From contig JBDHWQ010000022.1 of the NCBI GenBank assembly GCA_039810245.1, positions 1-64,000 on the forward strand: a stretch of DNA of 64,000 nt, given 5' to 3'. The stretch is from CALDSL01 sp039810245 (GTDB lineage: Bacteria > Chloroflexota > Anaerolineae > Anaerolineales > Anaerolineaceae). Both the position numbers and the translations under genes were made by a program. Below the pieces are notes generated by a model. It was not told the DNA's origin. It did not search any database and saw only the letters and a program-made list of their open reading frames with translations. This document shows, one piece after another, positions 32,356 to 40,692 of this stretch; the first letter of the stretch is position 1, and the number at the start of each line of letters is the position of its first letter.

Positions 32356-34731
32356 TCACGGTACAAACGCGATGGCGGTGCTGCGATCTTCGTTCATGAT
32401 GATCTTCATGCACCCGCCGCAGGCGGAAGGCACGTGCAGCACGCGCAGTACTTTCGCGTAGGCTTCGCTGCCGGGAACGAGCTCACCCAACCGGTTTGGC
32501 GTATCATAGAAGAAGCTGCGTTTGAACTGGCTGCCCGAATCTTCCAGGTACAGCGCCAGCGGGTAGATCTGCGCTTCCAGCAGGTCCTGGAAGAAGTGCG
32601 TGCCCAACGACGGCTCGGGAACCAGCCCCGTGCCCACGCCCTGCCCGGTGATCTCGACCAGTGCGCGCGCGTTGTAGATATCGCCATACACCACCGGCAC
32701 ACCCAGATCGGCATTGGAGCTGCCCCAGCGACCCGGCCCCACGCAGATGAAGTTCTTGCCTTTCAGCACTGCATTGACCTTGCCTACCATGCGCGCCAGC
32801 TCCACCCGGCTGGCGTTGCTGCTCATGTGGAAATATTCTTCGTAGGGCACGTATACCACCCATTCCACATCGTCCACGCAGCCCTGTGGAACCATAAACG
32901 TGGTGGCAAAGATCACCTTTTCCGGCGGCAGGTTGGTGGGTAGCGGCACCTGTTCGGTGTCCATCAGGTGGCTTTGCGGGCGGCACTGTAAGATGTCAAT
33001 GCAGATGTTGGGCTTGCCGCGCGAATCCAGACCCGGCTGCATGTGCAGCGTAAATTCCATGTCCACCGGGGCGCGGTAGCTGCGCTCCAGCAGCCGCAGC
33101 ATTTCGCGCATCGTGTCGGCAAAGCTGGTGCGCCGCAGCAGCTCTTCAAAGGTCACCACCAGCTTGCCCTCGGGGCTGACCAGGCTGCTGCTCAGCGAGC
33201 TGAAGTAGCCTTCCGATTCGTACACCTGCGCCACGTAGCGCAGCGGGCCGTAATGCGTGTCCAGCACTTCGCTCACCGGCAGGGTCTTGAATTCGTTGTC
33301 CTGCAGGTCGATCAGGTCAACGTACTGTTGGGCGTAGCGCTGCACCTGCTTGGGGTCGGTGTTGGGGCGCAGCATAGGGTGGCTGAGCGCCACCAGCCGC
33401 GGGTAATCGTTACCCACGCGGTCGACGGCGCGCGTGCCCATGCCCCACACCATGCGCACAAAGCCGTCTTCGCGCCGGATCTGCGGCGCCCAGCGGTACA
33501 GGTTGCGGCTGAAGGCCACCCCCGCCGCGTGCGGCAGGAAATAGCGCCCAAAGCGCTCGCCGCGCACCACCTGGATCAGCAGCGCCATGCGCTCGTCGTA
33601 GTCCTGCAGGCCGCGGCTGCGCCGGTAGAGCAGCGCCGACGGATTGAGCGTGGACGCATAAATGCTGGCGATGGCGCGCGTCAGCGCGGTGAGATTCTGG
33701 TGCGGATCGGCCTGGTTAGGCAGGAAGATGCTGTCGTACTTTCCGGCGAACGACGTGCCAAAGTTATCTTCCAGCAGGCTGGATGAGCGCACGATCAATG
33801 GCTGCGAGCCGGTGTTGGATAGCAGCGTTTGCAGGTGCTGCAGCAGGTCGGGCGGGAACGCGCCCGCCAGGAAATCGCGCTCGATCTCGGGGAACTCCTC
33901 GCGCATTTCCTCTTCGGTCTTGTACTTCTGATCGTTCCAGTGCACCAGGTTGTTGATATTCATAAAGTTGTACATCTCGTCGGAACCGATGAAGTACGAT
34001 TCCGGCGTATGCAGGCAGCAGCGCTCCGAGCCTTCCATCAGCGTTTCGAGGATGCGCGCCGCCAGCAGCATGCCCGCCGCCTTGCCGCCGATCTTGCCCG
34101 CGCCGATCTTGCGCTGGCGGATGTGCACCAGGTCCGACACGGTGAACCAGTCTTTGGCCACGTTGATGTAGCGTAACTGGTCGCTGATGATGGTGCGGAT
34201 CAGCACCACCTTGGCTTCGTGCAGGCGCGCTTCCAGCTTGCCGCGCTCGGCCGGCGGCATGTTCTCAATCATCATCGCCTGCTCGAACACCAGCTCCTGC
34301 GGAGCCAGCTCCAGGTTGATCGAGAGGATGTGGTCGCGCGTGGTCACACCGCGTTCCGAGAGGATTTCGCGCACGATCGTTTCGAACAGGGCAAAGGTGA
34401 GGTGCTGGCTGAAATACAGGTCGGTCAGCCGGTCGCGGATAAAGCCCTGGCGCTGCTCCCAAACCGTTTCTGGCTCGGTTTCCAGCGGGCGCGATAGCCC
34501 CTCGTGCACCTGCGACTGGATGGCGCGCTCGCGCACTTCATCCTCAAACTCCTGCGGCTGGATGATGCCACGCTGGAACAGCTCCATGCGCATGCGCGCG
34601 CGGATGCGCCCGCTGAGGATGGGGTACTGCCCCAGTGCCAGGTAAATGTTGAGCAGCCGGTTGGACGAGCCGGGGGAGAAGGCCATATTCAGTTCCATTT
34701 CCGCGCTGCCACGGCCGTTCGCCGCGTTCAC
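32356..34731 (-). CDS. PEP/pyruvate-binding (PPDK N-domain, ATP-grasp) protein
   Basis: A 791-residue protein. A helical N-terminal region of about 210 residues precedes an ATP-grasp domain related to PEP synthase: VHIRQRKIGAGKIGGKAAGMLLAARIL, PLIVRSSSLLEDNFGTSFAGKYDSIF, YDERMALLIQVVRG. The phospho-histidine (swivelling) and PEP-binding domains of true PEP synthase are not visible. A conserved C-terminal part (GPGRWGSSNADLGVPV) replaces them. Such PEP synthase-like proteins are uncharacterised. Translation may start at GTG 34731, eight bases after the dnaN stop, or at ATG 34698 or 34686. It probably shares a transcript with dnaN. Confidence 0.8.
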   Translation of the reverse strand: MNAANGRGSAEMELNMAFSPGSSNRLLNIYLALGQYPILSGRIRARMRMELFQRGIIQPQEFEDEVRERAIQSQVHEGLSRPLETEPETVWEQRQGFIRDRLTDLYFSQHLTFALFETIVREILSERGVTTRDHILSINLELAPQELVFEQAMMIENMPPAERGKLEARLHEAKVVLIRTIISDQLRYINVAKDWFTVSDLVHIRQRKIGAGKIGGKAAGMLLAARILETLMEGSERCCLHTPESYFIGSDEMYNFMNINNLVHWNDQKYKTEEEMREEFPEIERDFLAGAFPPDLLQHLQTLLSNTGSQPLIVRSSSLLEDNFGTSFAGKYDSIFLPNQADPHQNLTALTRAIASIYASTLNPSALLYRRSRGLQDYDERMALLIQVVRGERFGRYFLPHAAGVAFSRNLYRWAPQIRREDGFVRMVWGMGTRAVDRVGNDYPRLVALSHPMLRPNTDPKQVQRYAQQYVDLIDLQDNEFKTLPVSEVLDTHYGPLRYVAQVYESEGYFSSLSSSLVSPEGKLVVTFEELLRRTSFADTMREMLRLLERSYRAPVDMEFTLHMQPGLDSRGKPNICIDILQCRPQSHLMDTEQVPLPTNLPPEKVIFATTFMVPQGCVDDVEWVVYVPYEEYFHMSSNASRVELARMVGKVNAVLKGKNFICVGPGRWGSSNADLGVPVVYGDIYNARALVEITGQGVGTGLVPEPSLGTHFFQDLLEAQIYPLALYLEDSGSQFKRSFFYDTPNRLGELVPGSEAYAKVLRVLHVPSACGGCMKIIMNEDRSTAIAFVP

Positions 34732-34738
34732 GCTGCGC

Positions 34739-35866
34739 TTAACCCAGGTGCATGGGCATGATCACGTGCTGGAAGGCTTCTTCGCCCACCTGGCGGATAA
34801 GGCCGGGGGTGTTGCTGGCGTTGGTCTCCAGCGCCACGCTGGGCGTGCGCACCACTTCCAGCACCTCGCGAAGGTACTTGACATTGAAGGCAATCACCAG
34901 CGCCGGGCCTTCCACCGTGGCGTCCACCTGCACTTCGGCCGCGCCGCGCTCGTCTGAGGTGGCCGAGAGCGTTACCAGCCCGGGCATATCGCCGCGCGGC
35001 TGGATGTTCATGCGCACCACGTTATTGCTCTCGCGCGCGATGATCTCCGCCTGGCGGCAGGCATTGCGCAGCGAAGGCGTGGAAATGACCGTGCGCGTCT
35101 TGAACGTGCGCGGGATGATCACCTTGTAATCCGGGAAGTTGCCTTCGATGAGCTGCGATGCCAGCTCGGCATCCTGCATGTGGAACAGCACCTGGCCGCG
35201 GCCGGGCGGGGCTACCATGGTCAGCGTGTCTTCGCCGTCGCCGGCGATGCGCGCCAGCTCGGCCAGCGCGCGGGCGGGGATGATGGCGCTCATCGGCCGC
35301 GAGGCCGGGCTGCTGAGCGCCGCGCGTCGCACCGAGATGCGGAAGCCATCCGTGGCGGCCATCGTCACTTCGTTGCCCGAGACGGTCATCATCACGCCTT
35401 GCAGCACCGGGCGGGCGTCATCGTCCGATGCGGCGAACACCACCTGCTGGATCATCTCTTTAAAGTTGACCACGTTCAGGTCCACACCCTCTTCCAGGTC
35501 GGGCACGGGCATGGGCGGGAATTCCTGCGCGTCGATGCCCTTGATATCGGTGGTGGAGCCGGCGCAGCGCACGTTGAGTGACAGCGTGCGCGGGTTGAGC
35601 GTGAGGGTCACGGTATCATTGGGTAGGGTGGCCACCAGGTCGGTCAGCGTGCGCGCCGGCACGGTGATCGAGCCTTCTTCCTGGATCTGCGCGCCAATCC
35701 AGCACGAGATGCCCAGCTCCAGGTTGGTGGCCGAGAGGCGCAGCCGGCCTTCATCCGTGGCCACCAGGATATTGGACAGGACCGGCAGGGTGCTGCGCGG
35801 CGAAACCGCGCGCGAAACCGTGCTTAACCCGTGTGCAAGTTGTTGTTGCGAAACTGATGCTTTCAT
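34739..35866 (-). CDS. dnaN: DNA polymerase III beta sliding clamp
   Basis: A 375-residue clamp starting MKASVSQQQLAHGLSTVSRAVSPRSTLPVLSNILVATDEGRLRLSATNLELGI, the hallmark DnaN opening. The middle domain has PARALAELARIA and the FHMQDAELASQLIEGNFPDYKVIIPR motif, and the protein ends HVIMPMHLG. It holds the polymerase on DNA as a ring dimer. GGAGAGG lies before the ATG, and a possible -10 TATACT lies at 35911-35916. Its presence supports this being the origin region, although dnaA is not in the window. Confidence 0.95.
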   Translation of the reverse strand: MKASVSQQQLAHGLSTVSRAVSPRSTLPVLSNILVATDEGRLRLSATNLELGISCWIGAQIQEEGSITVPARTLTDLVATLPNDTVTLTLNPRTLSLNVRCAGSTTDIKGIDAQEFPPMPVPDLEEGVDLNVVNFKEMIQQVVFAASDDDARPVLQGVMMTVSGNEVTMAATDGFRISVRRAALSSPASRPMSAIIPARALAELARIAGDGEDTLTMVAPPGRGQVLFHMQDAELASQLIEGNFPDYKVIIPRTFKTRTVISTPSLRNACRQAEIIARESNNVVRMNIQPRGDMPGLVTLSATSDERGAAEVQVDATVEGPALVIAFNVKYLREVLEVVRTPSVALETNASNTPGLIRQVGEEAFQHVIMPMHLG

Positions 35867-36103
35867 GGATTGCAGCCCTCTCCAGAATTATTGGGGTTGG
35901 TGTTCCTATGAGTATACATCCATTCGAATTTTTTTGTTGCACTTGCATCGCCGGGGGGATTGATTGGCGCAGCGTTGATCTTTACGGTTGGCCATAAGGA
36001 ACCCTTAGATACCTCGCACCCCTCCAACCTGGCCGTGACCAGAATCCGTTGACCACTCCGTGATACAATACGATTCACACGCAGCACCGAGGGGAGAAAT
36101 CGT

Positions 36104-37156
36104 ATGTCTGCACCGCAACACACCCTGCGCGGGCCGGGTCCGCTGCTCAACCCGGACGGCAGCCTGGCCGACGTTGGCTGGGCCCCGCAGCCTTTGCTGG
36201 ACGCCAACCTGGAAGACGCGCATTTCTATCGCGCCGTTCCCTTCTGGCAGCGCTTCCGCATCAAGCGCTGGGATTATTATTCTATCTTCACGCCCACGCA
36301 CTTCTTCTCGTTCACCCTGGCTGATATCGGCTACCTGGGGCAAGTGTTCGCCTACGCCATCGACTTTGAAAAGCGCACCTATCACGAGGAGACGCTCGGA
36401 CCGCTGCTTGGGCGCGGGGTGCACCTGCCGCGCGGCAGCCAGAGCGGCGAAAGCTGGTACGACAACGGCCGCGTGCGCATGAAGTTCAGCGCGCAGCCCG
36501 GCGCACGCAGCCTGTGGGTGGACTGGCCCGGCTTCGACGGCGCCGGCCTCTCCGCGCAGGTGCAGCTCGCCCTGCCGCCCGAGCACCAGTCGATGGCCAT
36601 CGTCATCCCCATCCGCGGCCGGCGCTTCTATTACAACCGCAAGGTCAACTGCATGCCCGCCAGCGGTTGGGTGGAGTGGGGCGGCCGGCGCTTTGATCTC
36701 GACCCGGCGCAGGCGCTGGGCGGGCTGGACTGGGGCCGCGGCGTGTGGGAGTATCGCTCGTTCTGGGTGTGGGCCAGCGCGTCCGGGTTTTTGCCCGGCG
36801 CGCAGAGCGCGCGCACTGTGGGCCTCAACCTGGGTTTCGGCTTTGGTGATACGTCGAAGGCCACCGAAAACGCCATCATCCTGGATGGCTGCATCCACAA
36901 GCTGGGCAAGGTGAATTTTATCTACGACAACCACGACTTCAACCGTCCCTGGCGTATGCAAGATGAAGACGGCCGGCTGGATCTGACCTTTACGCCCTTC
37001 CTGGAGCGCGTGGCGCGCACCAACGCCGTGCTGCTCTCCAGCGAGGTGCATCAGATGTTCGGTCGTTACACCGGCACGCTGGTGACCGACAGCGGCGAGA
37101 CCATCCGCCTCGACGGCCTGACCGGCTTCGCCGAAGAGCATTACGCGAAGTGGTAA
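36104..37156 (+). CDS. DUF2804-family protein
   Basis: A 350-residue cytoplasmic protein matching my memory of DUF2804: LLNPDGSLADVGWAPQPLLDANLE near the start, RIKRWDYYSIFTPTHFFSFTLADIGYLG, FYYNRKVNCMPASGWVEWGG, and LGGLDWGRGVWEYRSFWVWASASGFL. It is beta-rich and has no catalytic motif that I can name. The function is unknown. GAGGGGAG precedes the ATG. The 237-base divergent gap to dnaN holds both promoters. It is followed by the epimerase gene 19 bases on. Confidence 0.8.
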   Translation: MSAPQHTLRGPGPLLNPDGSLADVGWAPQPLLDANLEDAHFYRAVPFWQRFRIKRWDYYSIFTPTHFFSFTLADIGYLGQVFAYAIDFEKRTYHEETLGPLLGRGVHLPRGSQSGESWYDNGRVRMKFSAQPGARSLWVDWPGFDGAGLSAQVQLALPPEHQSMAIVIPIRGRRFYYNRKVNCMPASGWVEWGGRRFDLDPAQALGGLDWGRGVWEYRSFWVWASASGFLPGAQSARTVGLNLGFGFGDTSKATENAIILDGCIHKLGKVNFIYDNHDFNRPWRMQDEDGRLDLTFTPFLERVARTNAVLLSSEVHQMFGRYTGTLVTDSGETIRLDGLTGFAEEHYAKW

Positions 37157-37175
37157 ATAAAAAGGAGAACCGAAT

Positions 37176-38189
37176 ATGAAATACCTGATCACCGGCGGCG
37201 CCGGGTACATCGGCAGCACCATCGCCTCGGCCCTCATCGACGCGGGCCACACTCCCATCATCCTCGACTCGCTGGTGCGCGGGCGCGAGGAATTTACCCG
37301 CGGGCGCATCTTCTACAAGATGGACATCGGCGACCGCGCCGGGCTGGAGCAGATCTTCCGCGAGCACCCTGATATCCAGGCCACGGTGCACTGCGCCGCG
37401 TTGATCATCGTGCCCGAATCGACCGCCATGCCTTACGAGTACTACCGCGAGAACGTCTCCAAGTCGGTGGAGCTGTTTCACAGCCTGTACGAGCTGGGCT
37501 ACCCGCGCGTGGTGTTCAGCTCCTCGGCCTCGGTCTACGCCACGCCCACCGATGGCTACATGGTGCGCGAAGAAGCCCCGCTCAACCCGCTCAGCCCCTA
37601 CGCGCGCACCAAGTACATGATGGAAATGGTGCTCAAGGATTACTGCGCCGCCTACGACATGCGCGCCATTGCCCTGCGCTACTTCAATCCCATTGGCGCG
37701 GACCCGCAGATGCGCACCGGCCTGCCCACCAAAGACCCCAGCCTGGTGGTGGGGCGCATGGTGGAAGTGGCGATGGGGCGCATCCCCGAGTTCCACGTCA
37801 CCGGCACCACCTGGCCCACCCGCGACGGCACGGGCATCCGCGACTATATCCACGTGTGGGATCTGGCGCGCGCCCACGTGCAGGCCCTCACCGGCTTCGA
37901 CCAGGCCTTCGAGCGCAGCAGCGACCCCGACACGCGTTACCTGGTAATCAACCTGGGCAGCGGCAACGGCGTCACCGTGCGCGAGCTGGTGAACGCCTTC
38001 GAGAAGGTCTACGGGCAGCCGATCCCCAAGCGCGATATGCCCGCGCGCCCCGGCGACGTGGCCGGCGCGTATGCCAACGCCGATAAGGCTCACACCCTGC
38101 TCGGCTGGCAGCCCGAAAAGACGGTCGAACAATGCATCGCCGACGCGCTCCAGTGGGGCGAGAAACGCAAGGAAGTACTGGGGTATTAG
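37176..38189 (+). CDS. galE: UDP-glucose 4-epimerase-like NAD-dependent sugar epimerase
   Basis: A 337-residue extended short-chain dehydrogenase/reductase. The NAD motif is GGAGYIGS (7-14). The active site is SSSAS (115-119) with Y142 and K146 (PYARTKYM). Substrate-region motifs LRYFNPIGADP and DGTGIRDYIHVWDLARAH match GalE closely. It interconverts UDP-glucose and UDP-galactose or related UDP-sugars. AAAGGAG lies before the ATG. It is probably co-transcribed with the DUF2804 gene. Confidence 0.88.
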   Translation: MKYLITGGAGYIGSTIASALIDAGHTPIILDSLVRGREEFTRGRIFYKMDIGDRAGLEQIFREHPDIQATVHCAALIIVPESTAMPYEYYRENVSKSVELFHSLYELGYPRVVFSSSASVYATPTDGYMVREEAPLNPLSPYARTKYMMEMVLKDYCAAYDMRAIALRYFNPIGADPQMRTGLPTKDPSLVVGRMVEVAMGRIPEFHVTGTTWPTRDGTGIRDYIHVWDLARAHVQALTGFDQAFERSSDPDTRYLVINLGSGNGVTVRELVNAFEKVYGQPIPKRDMPARPGDVAGAYANADKAHTLLGWQPEKTVEQCIADALQWGEKRKEVLGY

Positions 38190-38198
38190 CTGGAACAG

Positions 38199-38228
38199 GA
38201 TGTGGGGGCACGTACGTGCCCCCACATC
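38199..38228 (+). terminator. Perfect 30-base palindrome without spacer after galE
   Basis: Fifteen-base arms GATGTGGGGGCACGT/ACGTGCCCCCACATC meet with no loop, ten bases after the galE stop. It is followed by GTTTG. It is probably a terminator, but the absence of any loop is unusual. Confidence 0.65.
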
Positions 38229-38325
38229 GTTTGAAGCGCGCCGCTTTACGCGGCTGAGCGGTATGGAAATACCTGTAGTACTTTACTACTTGCTACAAGA
38301 AATTACCAAACTCTATACACAGTTT

Positions 38326-38357
38326 GTAGGGTGGGTTCGCTTTTGAACCCACCCTAC
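38326..38357. repeat. Hairpin repeat GTAGGGTGGGTTC
   Basis: Perfect 13-base arms GTAGGGTGGGTTC and GAACCCACCCTAC enclose GCTTTT. This sequence style is common in dispersed short repeats of several bacterial phyla. It marks the boundary between GC-rich DNA and the AT-rich insert that follows. Between it and 38499 only a short open frame with a hydrophobic stretch (NPVTVFAVGITTLMLLIPSG) is seen, which may be a gene fragment. Confidence 0.6.
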
Positions 38358-38499
38358 TGAGGCTGATTCACAACGCTACCTGGTAAACCCAGTGACTGTA
38401 TTTGCAGTGGGCATTACAACCTTGATGTTACTTATACCATCAGGTGGTGGATCGTTTTTATCGCCTAAATGCCAGTTTCAGTAGTTATTTGGAGGGTTT

Positions 38500-39282
38500 A
38501 TGAATACCAAATATATCAGTCTAAGTGAAGATCATGTTCAATTTCATAAAGATGGTTCAATTGCACACCACCCATTGGATGGTCCCTATAATAAAGGAAA
38601 AGGTGCGGGTCTATTGGCTTTTCAACCTAGACGCATATCGAATTATGTTTTATTTAACGATGTAAGGGTATTTAACGTTATCATAGATGGAAGCAATGCA
38701 ATAGCCGATGATGATCGTGATAGTTGGGCAGATCCCATTCGCTCAGAGATATTAATACGATTGCAGAATAACAATTGGCGTTGGTGTATAAGTGCGGCAT
38801 GTGATGCGCCAAGTCTTCTCAATTATGACAAAGCTACGTCTCAAAATGAATATTGGTTGGAGCAATATATCATAAACAATAATGTACCACATGCAATTAT
38901 TCAGTCCGACACTATTTATGGTACTGTAATGAACAGGTTGTTTTTCGAAGTTGGACGGCAAGAAACAGATAAACTGATTATCAACTGTTTTCGTTGCGCG
39001 CATCCAGGTCATACTATACAAGGGTATTTGCTGCCACCAAAGGGAATTGATCTACTGAAAGGATGGGGTTTATTACCTCATGACGAAAGTACCTTTAGAT
39101 CTGTTATCGAAACTTGTTCAATAATTTTTTACACTTTTCCAGCGGAGCATAATAATTTCGCGTTTGTAACCAATAAGCATGATTATGCTAATCTAGAGCA
39201 AATGTTAAGAATGCGATCACTCGAGGAACGGGCTAAACAAATTATAGAGAAGATGAGAAATGGGTCAGTGAATAAAGAATAG
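38500..39282 (+). CDS. AT-rich orphan gene of unknown function
   Basis: A 260-residue protein (MNTKYISLSEDHVQFHKDG...) rich in N, I, Y and K, unlike its neighbours. No signal peptide or membrane segment is seen. A conserved-looking core runs NRLFFEVGRQETDKLIINCFRCAHPGH, and the C-terminus is a charged helix. GGAGGG six bases before the ATG supports expression. The low G+C, adjacency to a broken RHS fragment and a hairpin repeat suggest horizontal transfer. An immunity or cargo role beside a lost RHS toxin is possible, but I recognise no family. Confidence 0.7.
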   Translation: MNTKYISLSEDHVQFHKDGSIAHHPLDGPYNKGKGAGLLAFQPRRISNYVLFNDVRVFNVIIDGSNAIADDDRDSWADPIRSEILIRLQNNNWRWCISAACDAPSLLNYDKATSQNEYWLEQYIINNNVPHAIIQSDTIYGTVMNRLFFEVGRQETDKLIINCFRCAHPGHTIQGYLLPPKGIDLLKGWGLLPHDESTFRSVIETCSIIFYTFPAEHNNFAFVTNKHDYANLEQMLRMRSLEERAKQIIEKMRNGSVNKE

Positions 39283-39357
39283 CCCAACACAACAATACCA
39301 AAGATTGAGAATATTCGAAATGGCTTTCGATAAGTACTTTGCCCCAACGGGGCGCAG

Positions 39358-39540
39358 ACCCAAAGCTACGCGGACGCGTGGGGGCGGGTGCTGGCGGTAG
39401 ACCCGGCCGAAGGGCCGGGGTGAGCTATGCCTGGGACGCGGCCGACACCACCCGCCGGCAGGGCTATACCGCCTTTGGAACCGAGCGCTACCGCCTGGGC
39501 GGTGACCTGCCCACGCGCTACCAGTTCACCGGCCAGCTTC
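39358..39540 (+). pseudogene. RHS-repeat gene fragment
   Basis: Translated pieces match the RHS/YD-repeat core. SYADAWGRVLAVDPAEGPG lies in one frame and ends at TGA. After a frame change, GVSYAWDAADTT follows, then FGTERYRLGGDLPTRYQFTGQL, the hallmark end of an RHS core. The rest of the RHS protein is absent on both sides. The second piece happens to be in frame with the GNAT gene downstream. Confidence 0.7.
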
Positions 39541-39560
39541 CGCGCCCCTCTACGCGGCGG

Positions 39561-39589
39561 TTGTCGCGCCTGCCCCGGCGTGGTAGAAT
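39561..39589 (+). promoter_or_regulatory. Promoter of the GNAT-like gene
   Basis: TTGTCG (39561-39566) and TAGAAT (39584-39589) have a 17-base spacer. It lies after the RHS fragment and shows that the real gene begins downstream of about 39595. Confidence 0.6.
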
Positions 39590-39617
39590 CAAGTTGGATT
39601 TTTGGGATGGAGAGAGT

Positions 39618-40610
39618 CTGATAAGCGTCCGCGATTTTTCCTGGCAGCACCTGCTCACCCTGTTCCGCTACCGCGCCCAGGTGCTCCCGCTTGATTACGA
39701 GCTGTTCCTCACCCACGGCAACCAGGCCAGCCTGCCGGCGATGCTGAGCAGCATGAACCTGGGCCGCGGCGTCTATATGGGCGTCTATCGCTCTGAGAAC
39801 GGCGTGCCCGACCTGATCGGGCAGATGCGCTATACCCCCGGCGAGCGCTCGGCGCGCATGAGCTTTCTGGCCCCCGAGCCGGAGTGCGACACGCCCTCGC
39901 TCAGCGCGCTGATGGAGAACTTTGTCCAGCGCGCGGGGCGCTATGGGGCCTTCCACCTGCTGGCCGAGCTGGACGAGCGCCATCCCTCGCTGGTGTACAT
40001 GCGCCGCGCGGGCTTTTCGGTGTTTGCCTGGCAGCACATCTGGCACTTCGCGGCGGATGCCGGCGTGCCCGGCGAGCTGCGCGCCTGGCAGCCCGCCCGC
40101 AACGGCGACCAGGTGGCCGTGCGCTCGCTGTACCATTCGCTGGTGCCGCCGCTGGTGCAGGCCGCCGAGCCGCTTTCGATGCACACCTCGCGCGGACTGG
40201 TGTTCCGCCACGCCGGCGAGGTGCTGGCCTATGCCGAGGCGGTCTATGGGCCGCGCGGCATTTACCTGTACCCACTGCTGCACCCGGCGGTGGAAAACGT
40301 GCCCGAAGTGCTGGCCGACCTGGTGCAGCACCTGCCCGGGCGGCGCGGCCGGCCGGTGTATTTCACCATCCGTTCTTACCAGGCGTGGATGGAGCCGGCC
40401 CTGCAGCAGCTACACGGGGAAGTGCTGCCGCGCCAGGCGCTGCTGGTGAAGCACCTGGTGCAGGCGCTGCGCGCCGAGGCCCCCGCCCGCCTGGGCGTGC
40501 TGGAAGCGCGCCAGGCCGAGCCTACCGCCAGCATCGCCAGCCACGTGGAACAACACGAATGGCCCGGTGAGGGAGTCCCCCGGTTGGAAAATGAGCGATT
40601 CTGTGCATAA
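39618..40610 (+). CDS. GNAT-like acetyltransferase domain protein
   Basis: About 330 residues. The first half (ISVRDFSWQHLLTLFRYR..., RGVYMGVYRSENGVPDLIGQMRYTPGERSARMSFLAPEP) and the segment HLLAELDERHPSLVYMRRAGFSVFAWQHIWHF fit a divergent GNAT fold. The second half may be another. The start is not settled: the promoter excludes the long upstream extension, GGAGAGAG at 39609 would serve a non-ATG codon at 39618-39621, and no ATG is available nearby. The substrate is unknown. It lies upstream of the R3H/AAA gene and tmk. Confidence 0.65.
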   Translation: MISVRDFSWQHLLTLFRYRAQVLPLDYELFLTHGNQASLPAMLSSMNLGRGVYMGVYRSENGVPDLIGQMRYTPGERSARMSFLAPEPECDTPSLSALMENFVQRAGRYGAFHLLAELDERHPSLVYMRRAGFSVFAWQHIWHFAADAGVPGELRAWQPARNGDQVAVRSLYHSLVPPLVQAAEPLSMHTSRGLVFRHAGEVLAYAEAVYGPRGIYLYPLLHPAVENVPEVLADLVQHLPGRRGRPVYFTIRSYQAWMEPALQQLHGEVLPRQALLVKHLVQALRAEAPARLGVLEARQAEPTASIASHVEQHEWPGEGVPRLENERFCA

Positions 40611-40692
40611 TTAAGGGCAATATACGTTGTCCATCCTGACGGGGGAAAAGGTTGCGAGAAACCTTACGAGCGATCGTTAAAAATAAGAAACC

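Noticed and set aside
39339..39617. N-terminal extension of the GNAT-like gene
   Set aside because: It translates the RHS fragment in frame by chance, and a promoter lies after it.
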